A DNA stretch of 64,000 nt from Cardinalis cardinalis. Lineage: Eukaryota; Chordata; Aves; Passeriformes; Cardinalidae. How positions within the stretch are numbered: position 1 is the stretch's first letter; the number at the start of each line of letters is the position of its first letter. Shown piece by piece: positions 51,500 through 61,800 of the stretch. Where the stretch lies: assembly GCA_014549065.1 (NCBI GenBank), contig JACDOX010000004.1, positions 8,862,370-8,926,369 on the forward strand, read 5' to 3'. Under the pieces are notes generated by a model. It saw nothing but the letters and a program-made list of their open reading frames with translations, was not told where the DNA came from and searched no databases. Both the position numbers and the translations under genes were made by a program.

Positions 51500-51748
51500 G
51501 GGAGGCGGCGCCGAGTGTCGCTCCTGGTGCAGCCGCGTCCGCCCGGCGCCGCCCGCAGAGCCGCCCGCCCGTCGCAGCCGCTGTATGGTCCTTCCCCGCG
51601 CCGCCGCCGAACCCCCGCCGGCAGCTCCGCGGCCTCCAGCGCCTCCTCCTCTTCCTCCTCCTGGTTCTGCTCCTCCTGCCCCCGGCGGTGGCGCCCGCAC
51701 CCCGGCTGTATGATCAGGCTACAGTCTTCAATGAGTAACCATATTCCT
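51500..51748 (+). other. PTP4A1 exon 1 (non-coding leader), 5' end approximate
   Basis: The 3' end is set by a consensus donor CCT/GTGAGT at 51748/51749. Support for this donor comes from the upstream ORF that begins at 51710 and continues in frame across the join to exon 2. The 5' end is a guess from the promoter motifs. The leader is very C- and G-rich, with a (CCT)n pyrimidine tract around 51640-51680. Confidence 0.75.
51585..51713 (+). CDS. upstream ORF 1 in PTP4A1 leader (42 codons)
   Basis: An ATG at 51585 (context CTGTATGG) opens a 42-codon, proline- and alanine-rich frame that stops at TGA 51711-51713. The stop overlaps the next upstream ATG (51710-51712) as ATGA, a layout that can allow reinitiation. 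The composition is what the GC-rich DNA would give by chance, and it matters only if transcription starts upstream of 51585, which is not known. There is no sign of a functional peptide. Confidence 0.35.
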   Translation: MVLPRAAAEPPPAAPRPPAPPPLPPPGSAPPAPGGGARTPAV

Positions 51749-54700
51749 GTGAGTGCTGCTCGCCCGCGCCCCCCGCCCTGGCCCCTCGCCCCGCTGGCCT
51801 CCCGGCTGCCGCGCCTCTCCCCCATCTCCTCCATGTTGTCTCTTTGTTCTGTCGCCCGGGCCGCGCCGACTGCGGGCGGCTTCTCGAAACGCCGGGCTGC
51901 GGCTCCCGTCGGGCGGGCCGCTGGGGAGCCGAGCCCGCCCGGCTGCGGCACGGCTCGGCCTCCCTCCCCGCCGGCGCCCCTCTCCTGCCCCCGCCTGCTG
52001 GCGCCCTTCTTCCCTCCTCCACCGAGAAAGGAGGAGGTGGCGACCTCTCNGCGGCTCCTGGGCGGCCCGGCCCGGGCACAAAGCCGCTTTGTGANCTCGG
52101 CTGCCGCTTGCCCCGCCCGCCGGTCCGGCCTTCTCCCCGCCGGGCTCCGTGCGGCGGAGTCCGCCGGTCGGTCCAGGCCGGGCCGCCCGCCGGGAAGGGC
52201 AGCGCCTCTGCGCCCTGGGCCGAGCCGGGAGCCCCCTGCCGGGGGAAAGCCGAGCCGGGCGGCGGCTCCGGGGGACAAGATGGCTCCGCGTCGGGAGCCT
52301 GATCGAGGCGTGATGCGAACCCGTGACCGCCGCAGTCAGGGCGACGGCCCGGCCTGGCCCGTGGGGCGCTGTCACGGCCGGGACAGTGTCTCCGCACCGA
52401 GGAGAGATTGGGGCGGACCGGCCGGGAGCCCGGCACGCCGCGGTTGCGGGGCGGCCGTAGCCCGGGGCTGTCCGGACAAGCCGGGGCTTGCCCGTGGGCG
52501 GCCGGCTGCCAGGCTGGCTGCCAGGCTTGGCTGGCGCTCGTCCCCTGCCGCGGCCCCACGTGCGCGGCTGCGGCCGGGGCGAAGGCGGCTGGGCGGCTGC
52601 TTTGTCTCAGCCGTACTCGGGCGGGGAGTCAGTGCCGGCTGCGAGCGAGGACGTGAGTCCTTTCCAAAATGAGCTCTATGCAGTAGAGGTGGGGTATGCC
52701 CGAACTCGGGTGTGCAGCCGGCATTGTTCGGTAGGAAAAGTCCGTAGACGAATCATTAAGTACGTGTTGAAGCGGATGTTTCTGTAACAAGCCTCAAAAG
52801 CTCACGAATCTAGTCAACTGCCTTAATTTTGACCGAAACTGCTTTCAAGACCTTGCCATCTGTCTTTTCAAGGAAGGCATTTCCTTCTGGAGGTGGATCG
52901 CAGTTCAGCTTTGGAAGATTTCGCTTGCCGCTTTTTGGTTTGTTTGCCTTTTTAAACTCACCTAGTAATCTCGGTGCCTGTGCTGCATAACATCTGTGAC
53001 TACAGGGCACAGTGTGTATTTAAGCAGAAAAAAATCAAACTAGGCACGGCTTNCTGGTGGTACTGTGCCCTCCAAAAGCAGGGAAGCAAGAAGGACAAAG
53101 AACAAAATCAAGTCGTCTACGACAATAGAAGCAAGATTGTTTGCTCACACTGTTAGCCAGCTGTGCACATTGCAAGTATTATGAGCTGACAATTGTACAG
53201 TTTGGGTGGCATGAAGGTCCTGTAATCTGGTATTTCTTATTTCTCCTGGAGACAGCTTTCCAATATGTCTACCTGCATCTGCTGAGTCTTTCGAAAGCAG
53301 TGACTCAGAAGTATGAACCCTGTCTCTTTGTAATCTCATAAAACTGCCAAATCAGGAAACCTGAAGATTACACCTAAATGTCAGCTCATATTATTCCATT
53401 GATAGAACAGCAAAGGATTTTGAAATTGTCTTAACAGAGTTGTTTCAGGGAGAAAATATAATACAGGGGGAAGAGGTAATACAGCGGTGCTGTTTATTAA
53501 TTGCACAGCCGTGAAAGGAAGCATGAGAATGTGAAATAAAAACGTGTGATAGATATAACAAGAGCCAAGGCAACAGGATGTCATTGTTTTACTGAAACTA
53601 AATGTGTCAGTAAGACAGTAAATAATTAGAAGTAAGTCTTATCTAATAACTTCTATTAAGTGAAACTTTCCTGTTTGACAAAATCCATGCCACATAAGAA
53701 TGCCGGATGTGTCCCAGCCTGTAGGCCGACTGTAGGCAATCACTTGTTTTAAACATTAACCAGAAGACCCAGATAAGAGTATTACTGAACCGTAAACACC
53801 AGATTGTCACCTTCTTCAAAAAAATTTAAACTTGCTCTATTGGATCAATACAANAAATAATTGTGTGTTAAATGGAAGTCCTTATTACTTTCTTCTCAGT
53901 TGCACTTATTGCTATGCATTCATTACTTAATTAAACTTGATGAAATACATGCAGACATTTATTGCTGTATGTGCTATATTTCTCATGTTATTGCTTAAAA
54001 CATAATGGAATTGGTTTTTTACAGAATTTATGTAGTTTGCTATTGAAGTGACAGTGTTAATTCGTTTGGAGATTCCTTGCTTTTAGAAACTCAGGAGGAA
54101 GTGCTAGACAAGGGGATGGATTAGTTTCTGTTACGTCTAATTTTTTCCAGTATCTGGTAAGGCTTCTTTGCATGTTGTTTTTGTGGTCCAAGCAGAAGAA
54201 CTTTGAACCAAATCACATGGCCTTGGTTTCATCATCTCTAAAAGTCGCAATGACTTGTTATACAGGAAGTTTTGAGATAGTTTTTTCTTCCCCCTTCTTG
54301 AACCACAAGAATATCCTTCCAGCACAGAGCATGTCACAGCAAATTTATGATAAACCTTTGGATTCTCCCTTCCCACTGGTGAGATATGAATGTATATTCA
54401 TAGGCAATGGGTCACTTTCCATGGTCTAAAATGGAAGTGTTATCACTGGATATCATAAGGACAGGCATTTATNTGCTCAGTAGATAGGAGATGCATCTTG
54501 TCAAGAGTACCTTATGAAGGTGTGCCTCTATCTTGGGTAATGGCTTTGCAGTTTGTACCCCTTACCCTGCCCCTCTTCCTTCTGCTTTGGCAGTTGCTAC
54601 TGAGGCCTTGAATAGTAAGAAGAAGTTGGAGGTATTTGTCATTCAGAATTTTTTTATTGGGTAGTAAGTTAGAACACTGGACTTCCTTGCAGGTGTTCTC

Positions 54701-57700
54701 AAATTGTTGTGAAACTTAGTTTTATAGTGTTAGTCCTGTGGTTTCAGTAGGTGAGTGTGTGTAAGGTCTAGACTTAAGAGATTGTGAGACCATGTGGTTG
54801 GTTCTGGGTATAAATGCTTTCAGTCTGTGAGTAGGTGGATTGAGTAACCATGAACAATCTTGCACATCTTCTGAAGGTAAAGTGCCGTATAACCGTGTTG
54901 AGAAGTGCTTTTGTTTGCATACTTTTCAAGACGCTACTGAGTTGTAAACCATTCTGGGATAACCTTGCATCTCTCTGCTTTCCCCATATCAATAATGAAC
55001 TAGTAGATTACTTTTATAAACCATTTTTGTCAGACATGAGTGATTGTTTCAAGCCCCAAATAAACAGCCATATGAATCTGCTTGTCAGTGATGACAGATC
55101 TATCCCCGAGAAGGGCATGAATTAAAGCCTTCCTTTTCCAGATGTCTTCCTTCTGCTTGAACAGTTTATTCTTTAACTTGTGACTTGAGTTGTAGTGGAT
55201 GATACAATCATATTTAATGCAGCTGTGATTGACAGGTTACCTTCTCTCAATAGAGGGTCCTGGCATATTAACTGTAGTTTTGTTTTCAAAGTTTATTTTG
55301 GTGGCTCTAACAGTCTAAATGTTGGGCTTTTTGTTGAGATGGAAACTGCTACTTTTTCCAAAATCCCTCAGTGTTAAATTTCCTCAAGGAAAATTTATGT
55401 GTAAATTGAAAGGAACATGCTGGTTCAACATACCCAACTTGATGGTGCAAACAATGAGTTGGTGTTACTCTGTTAAAGAGCCTTCTGCCTTCAACACTAC
55501 GTGTCTGAATTTCACTTATGCATCTTTTTGCTTTTATGCACTGTCTTGACTGTTTTGATAGCTTACTACCAAAACTGTATGAGACAATATAGTAATTTTA
55601 AAGCTGTATTTCCAGGCCTTTTGAAAGCTCATTACATCTTTTGAGTTCCCTCAGAGCCCGAGGTCATCATAATTACTGCAACACTATTTTTGTAGCTGAT
55701 TTCTTATCTTCCAGGTCTTTTTGCTGAAGCTGGGTGAAGCCTTGTACTCTGGCTTAACTGCATAACAGAAACAGCATGCCCATGTACTACTCATCTTTAA
55801 TTTTCATTTGACTCCCAGAACAGAATGAAACTAGGTTGGCAAAGCTGTCTAGGCATAGTACAATGTGTTTGTGCCTAAAGGTTGGTCTGTCTGTGAAACT
55901 TTCTTGCTAGATTGGTGAGAAGTGATGGCATTCACATCAAAGGAAACTGTGAGCTTTGGTCTTCTGCAGTGTGGCAGCAATAGTGGCCAAGGCAAACAGT
56001 GAGGCTTAAGTACATGCTTGGTTAGGTCCTTAGATGTGTGAATTACTAAGGTTGTGATGTGTCTAATACTGACTTTTAAGTCAGTAATTAACAAAATGAA
56101 TTCCTTTGTAAGGGTTAATATCACATGGAACTCAAATGTAACGTTGCATAATCTACTTGTTTCTGCTTTGTATAAGAATTTGAACTGTGCACTTAGTTTC
56201 TAAAATGTCATTAGCAATCTGCATTAAAAAGAAGGATTTTTTACTTAACTAGTCGTTTACTGCCTGCCCTTTTCTGTGTTTACTGGTTTGTCTGGTATCT
56301 TGAGTACTCCTAGTTGCAGACTAAGGACAGCCTGCCTAGAAGACTGGATGAAACCTGGTTACTTCTTTCACTTCAAATGTTCTTTTCTCCCTAAAAGGTT
56401 TTCACCCTAATGACTCCATTCTGTATCCTCAAGCTCACTTGCATGCATTTGTGTTTCTGACAGCCTTCACTCCCTCATCCTTTAGCAGAGCGAGGGTCTG
56501 TCTATGGTTCTTCTTAGCAGTCTTAAGAAGAGATCGACAGGAGATCTGCCAGTGCAGTGCAAAAAGCAGCCCAAGACCTTGTGCAGCTATATCTGCTTAA
56601 AGTTGNCCTGTCCCTTTCTGTCATTCTGCTTCTTAAACTAATTGAAAGTGACTTTAAATAAGTTACCTTCAGTTCTTTTTTTCAGTTGCTATTTTAGCTG
56701 TTCCCTGTATCTGGTCCTAGGAGGCTTTTAAAAGCACTCCTGCCACCTTGCTAGGGCATGGCTGGTGAGTCAGATGATGATTCTTGGAGTTCCTCCGAGT
56801 CTGAATTCTTCTGGTTCCTGTTACTCTGTTGACCTTTGACTTAAGAGGATCCTTCTTACTCTTTTTCCACGCCTATTATGTTTAGAGTTCTTGCTTTCTG
56901 TCAGGTTNTTAAGGTAAATACTGAAGTAGCTTTTTTACAAGAAGCTGGCAAACTTAATCCTGTGGTCTGCATCACTACCAGGTGATGGTAGTATCTCTGA
57001 AGGGCCAGCAAAGTGGATGTGAAATTGTCATCTTAGTTTCTTTCTTTCTGTTAACTTCATTGTCGTGTTTGTTAGCAGCGGGTTGGGGTTTTATTGTGTG
57101 TTTCTTTGTTTTGTTTGTGTTTTACAAGTCGTGCCTGTGACTTAACACACACGTTAAAACTCTTACCAGGAAGCTGTCTGAAAACATGAAAATAGGTTGA
57201 CTGATCAACATAAATAACTTCTTCTGTTAAATATTTGTAGGATTGATTGTGTTTCTCTCTAATACCTAAGTATATTTAGTAGACATGTGGTTCAACTTGT
57301 ACCTCTCTTTTGGAAAAACAGAACTCCCCTCTTCCTTCCTGTGCCCTAGGCTGGTATAAGCAGTAATACTGGTAGAGTAACTGGGCACAAAACATAGCAT
57401 CTATCTGCTGTAAGGGTTTTACAGGTGTAAAAAGCACGTATGGGTGGTTCATTTGCAACATCTGCAAATAAATACANAACTTGGAGCAGTTCATTTGCTA
57501 TCTTAATTCCTGGTTGCTTCCTCCAGTAATTATATCTATCAATTCAACCATAGCTAAGCAGCATACCAGTGGACAGGAATGACCTGTTCAAAAAACTTGC
57601 CTGTGTGTGTTTTTAGCTAGAGCATTACTGCTTTCTGTGTATATTAATGAAGTCATGGTGTAAAAAAACTGTTGAAGCATATGAAGGTTGCCATTGGCCT

Positions 57701-58407
57701 TTAGCCTTTAGTATGTGAAATGTTGCTTAGTTAGAAATGTGTGTTCCTCAAAAGCCCATATTGTATTGTTAGGCCACAAAGACTGCATTTCCTTTCAAGG
57801 CCTACTGTTTGAGTCAGGTGGATTTATACACATTATCTTCTGTAACTTTAGGTACTGTAACTTTAGTAGATGTTGTGATGTCTCTCAATTCAAAGTGGAG
57901 AAGGCAGTTGTATGGATATCCTGGAAGAACTTATTTTCATAAATACTGGAGTTCTTAAAACTTGTTGCTGTGTTTAGCACATCTGAAATTGGTATTTTAC
58001 TACATTGCAGGATTTGGTGTTGCAAAAACCCTACATGGAAGCTTTGTAATAAGTAAATGTATTTATTTTCTAGTTTTCTAGGCTTATAATTTTTTAATTC
58101 TATTTTTTTATTTTCTAATCCACGCTAAAAAAGTTAACAGGATTCTTGCACNAACTGAATTAATTCTTGGAATAAAAAATAAACCTTGTGAAATAAGGTT
58201 TATTAATAAAGCTTAGTTGTTGTGGGTTTATTTTTTCATTTTTAAAGCTTGATGTCTTAAAACCTTGTTTCACCTGTACTCATTATGCTTTTCTCCCCCC
58301 TCTCTTTACAGCAGTTCTGTGGTGTTCTTGGTCACACATTTATGGAGTTTCTGAAGGGCAGTGGAGACTACTGCCAGGCACAGCACGATCTCTATGCAGA
58401 CAAGTGA
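51710..58407 (+). CDS. spliced upstream ORF 2 of PTP4A1 (44 codons, join 51710..51748, 58312..58407)
   Basis: ATG at 51710 opens 13 codons (MIRLQSSMSNHIP) up to the exon 1 donor. The intron phase is 0, and exon 2 continues in frame (QFCGVLGHTFMEF...) to LYADK and TGA at 58405-58407, giving 44 residues. The peptide is ordinary in composition, unlike the GC-biased frames around it, and internal ATGs lie at codons 8 and 23 or so. Start context is weak (T at -3), so many ribosomes would scan past. A conserved magnesium-responsive uORF has been reported in PRL-1/PRL-2 leaders; I infer that this is its avian copy. Acceptor is a NAGNAG (58309-58314): using the second AG would delete only the Gln. 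Confidence 0.8.
51749..58311 (+). other. PTP4A1 intron 1
   Basis: 6,563 bases with GTGAGT donor and a pyrimidine-rich acceptor (TTCTCCCCCCTCTCTTTACAG). The first 900 bases belong to the CpG island. The rest is AT-rich with no recognised repeat or nested gene. A possible alternative first exon is marked separately at 52407-52658. Confidence 0.85.
52407..52658 (+). promoter_or_regulatory. possible second promoter and alternative first exon
   Basis: ATTGG directly joined to a GC box (ATTGGGGCGG, 52407-52416) is followed some 240 bases later by a good donor GAC/GTGAGT (52653-52658) at the edge of the CpG island. This resembles a second TATA-less start with its own exon 1. A transcript from here would lack the start of upstream ORF 2. 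Inference from motifs only. Confidence 0.3.
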
Positions 58408-58758
58408 ACTGTAGAAATCCATTACTACTCCACCAAGAAGCCCCCCTAAGAGTGGTTGACCAGGATAAGAAGTGTTGAATTAAAATCGGCAGAGCATTTA
58501 CCAACGGAATTCAGACCTGGATGGGGTAAACCTCAGTGCACTGCCTTTCTTTTGCCTCAGTATTACTGGATTGAAGAATTGCTGCTTCTTGTTAGGAGGT
58601 TCATTTCATTTCCCATTGCTCCCAACATCATACTTCCAAGCACTGAGAATTTCACGTGGAGTATAGTGAAGTAGACTTCAGTTTCTCTACATCACTTCTG
58701 TATTAGATTTTTTTTTTAAATCCTTTCATAATCTTGTTGCATGTTTAACTAAATCAAT
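58312..58758 (+). other. PTP4A1 exon 2, 5' untranslated part
   Basis: Begins after TTTACAG (or three bases later, NAGNAG acceptor) and runs 447 bases to the start codon. It holds the end of upstream ORF 2 plus three minor ATGs: 58394 (six codons, overlapping the end of ORF 2), 58521 (two codons) and 58741 (three codons). A T-run (58707-58716) precedes the start region. Exons before the start codon cannot be checked against a transcript here. Confidence 0.85.
58741..58752 (+). CDS. minimal upstream ORF just before the PTP4A1 start
   Basis: ATG TTT AAC TAA ends six bases before the main ATG at 58759. Its context is weak (T at -3, T at +4). Too short for a meaningful peptide, but close enough to affect initiation at the main start. 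Confidence 0.5.
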   Translation: MFN

Positions 58759-58863
58759 ATGGCCCGAATGAACCGCCCAGCTCCTGTGGAAATCACCTAC
58801 AAGAACATGAGATTCCTGATCACACATAATCCAACCAATGCAACCTTAAACAAATTTATAGAG
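58759..58863 (+). CDS. PTP4A1: PTP4A1 coding exon 2, residues 1-35
   Basis: 35 whole codons from ATG to GAG, then donor GTAAGG. Encodes the N-terminus, including the conserved FLITHNPTNATLNKFIE segment. Phase 0 at the 3' side. Confidence 0.98.
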
Positions 58864-61800
58864 GTAAGGCCGGTACAGAATTCTTACTGATGTATTTTTT
58901 TAATCCCTGAACAGCATGCTATATTTATATATAAATAAATATATATTTACTAGCTAATAACTGCTGTAAAAGCCATATGAGGTGTAGTGAGACTGTATAT
59001 TGATTTTTTCCTTTAAAATACTGGTGCTGTGCTTTGAAGAACTGTAGACAAATCTGTAGATATCTGCAAATCTGCAGACAGATGTCTGCAGATTTGCAGA
59101 CAAATCACATATACTTTGGCTTTCACAAATGTAATTCTGAGAGTGAAGTAATAATTATACTGTCTAGTACATAGTACATTAAGTACATTGTTTAGGTCTG
59201 AAAACAGGAATTATCTAGTAGAGTTACGTACAGAACAAGACAAACATCTCTTAGTGGTAGGAGCTCACATTGAGATTGGGCTGAAGTGGTGTAACATTTC
59301 ATTGCACTTCCTGCATAGCGATACATAGTGTGGGCCAGAACCTTAGAACTAGTAACAGGATTGCAATATGCTTTTACTGCCTAGCTTCCTTCACTATTAG
59401 CAGATCATGGTTTTAGTGTAGCTTAAGAGGATCCTCTGTCACAGCACCTTCGTGAGCGAAATTTGTGGCAGTAGGCTTAGTCTGCACTCAAAGCTGCTGA
59501 AGCTACTTCAAGTGCTTTGGTGCATGCTACTGACTGAAGGCAGTGGCTTGGCATATATTGCTAGTACTGAATTTATCAACTAAACCACGTATTTAGCATG
59601 TTGGAACTATAAAGTGTGTGGTTGTATATAGTGTGTGTGTATGCTAATAAGTTCCAAGCTACTTCATGGGAAGGTCCAAGCTTGCTAAGTACCTCCATAG
59701 CAAGATTTTAGGAGTACTGCACCTCAATTCTGTATTTGATGCAGGATTATTTACAGGAAGCAGAGTGAGATAACATTTGCTTGCTTTTATATTCTCACAG
59801 GTAGATCAGATCTGCTTAGGCTATGCTTCAGTCATTACCGTGGCAGTTGCAGTGTGAATGATATTTGTTGCAGGGAGAATCAAGAGGGATTGCTTTTTTT
59901 TTTATTTTAATGTAGGGTAATAGCAAAATGGAAAGCTAAATTTTGTCATGACAGCTCAGGAACTGGAATAATTCATTATCCTGTGCTTGTAACTCTTAAA
60001 AGTAAGTGGTCTAACAAACCTGTTGTTTTAAGCAGAGGAGAAGGGAAAGATTTGAACTTTGCTCTGAATGCTTTTAGTGAAGTATGTAGCTTTGCAAACC
60101 AGGAGGCTTTGTGTTCCTTTAAGATGAATGATCATTTGGAGATGGACTACTTGATTAATCAATATTTATCAGGATCTGATTTTAAAAGAAAAAAGTCTGA
60201 TCCAACATAACCAAATTTAGTCTGCACATAAGACTATGTTTCCAGAAAAGCCTAAAGTATCTGGTGTTAGCACACAAGTTTTTAGTCATTTCAGCTTTCT
60301 GTGTCTTTGCAGGATGGCAAGCATTTGCATGAGTTTGCTACTGAGAATTTTGAATGAGTTACTAAGTTAGTTTATCAAGAAAATTAAATGGTTAAGTGAA
60401 GCTGGTTTACTCTTACAGCATTTTTTTTCCACTCCTTAGGAACTTAAGAAATACGGTGTTACCACAGTGGTAAGAGTGTGTGAAGCTACTTATGACACTG
60501 CTCCGGTGGAAAAAGAAGGCATTCAGGTTTTGGTAAGTAGTGTAGAAGCAGAGTTTGAAACCCAACACATTTTGCTGTTCACTCTATCCCCTTCCCCAAA
60601 AAAAAGATTATTTGACACCATTTTATGAGTGTATTCACTCAGCAACTGAGGGAGGAAAAAGATGTGGAGACATCTTTTCTTGTCAGGAAAAAAAAAGTTC
60701 AGTTTTGAGCTAAATCATGTGATCAATAAAAACTGATTGAGAGGAATCTATTTGTAATATTGCTGTAGTTAGACTTCTAGAAAATTGTAGGTTTGAGTGG
60801 TTTCCTCAGCTGTCAGCTCTTTGTCCATTGTGTCCCCTCCTTTTTTTTGCCTGTGCATACAGCTTACAAGAATTCTGTCTTTGTGTTTGTCACCCTGTGT
60901 TCTAGGACTGGCCCTTCGATGACGGTGCTCCACCATCCAACCAGATTGTTGATGATTGGCTAAACCTCCTTAAAGTTAAATTTCGTGAAGAACCTGGTTG
61001 TTGTATTGCTGTACACTGTGTTGCTGGTCTTGGAAGGTGGGTGAAGTTTTAAAGATTTGTTNAATTGTCATCCCATGCCAGACTTGTTAAGATCTAGTGC
61101 AAAAGTTTACTTGAGACAAATGTAAAATAGGCATGTATCCAGTGTTGGAATGCCCTCGCACTTGAAAGGAGTTGAGATGGCAGGAAACTGTTGTTTGTAT
61201 TTATTGAAGATCTTTAGGTCAAGAGCTGATGCTTCAGTCAAAGCTCTCACAAAGTCTACAGAATTAAGTTAAGAAGTATATTCTTGTACCGAGTATGTTG
61301 ATGAGTGCCCCATTGAGATTTTTTGTCTGTTTTTCTCTAGTGGATTTGGGGTTTTGTGACTTGTCTGCTTTCTCTCTGTCTCCATTTCAGCAGTATTGCC
61401 AGTCTCCCTGAGCCAAGGGCATTGTAACCGCTAACCACAATCAAGTGGGTGGTTCTGGCACACCGAGACCAGCTTTCATCCACAACCTATCTGGGGGATG
61501 AAAAATATTTTCCAAAGTCCCAAAGCTGTTTGTCTCATTTCTAAGTGACATGAAATTTTTAGTGATATTGCTAAATATTCTCCTTCTAGTCCTGTTCCTT
61601 CTGTCTGCTGCCACTATCTTGAATAGACTTTGAACAGTTGTGAGAAAATAATGGTTTTTCTGCTGTCCTAAACTACTTGGGAACTAGATCTGTTCAAAAA
61701 GAAGTTGCTATATTCTAGCCATGGATTTCAGCATGTCCAATATTAAATGGAGGTTTCTGGTCTTGTTGTCCCTAAGCCTGGCTTATCCACTGCATTATGG

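Larger units (their letters stand above)
50640..52660. promoter_or_regulatory. CpG island, PTP4A1 promoter and exon 1
   Basis: Base composition changes abruptly from AT-rich to strongly GC- and CpG-rich for about 2 kb and back again. The island contains CCAAT and GC boxes (51440-51484), the end of exon 1 (donor at 51749) and the start of intron 1. Long open frames on both strands here are a by-product of scarce stop codons. The TATA-less, CpG-island form is usual for a widely expressed gene. Confidence 0.92.

Noticed and set aside
50971..52672. Long open frames on both strands of the CpG island (435 codons minus, 522 codons plus)
   Set aside because: Stop codons are rare in such GC-rich DNA. 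Several frames are open at once over the same bases, the products are low-complexity Arg/Pro/Gly/Ala, and the plus frame runs straight across the exon 1 donor.
58456..58674. 72-codon open frame in the PTP4A1 leader
   Set aside because: It begins with TTG, not ATG. No ATG lies in this frame upstream of useful length and no family resemblance is seen.
58741..58761. Alternative PTP4A1 start at the ATG of codon 4
   Set aside because: The first ATG (58759) has A at -3 and G at +4 and matches the family's known MARMNRP start, so the longer form is preferred.
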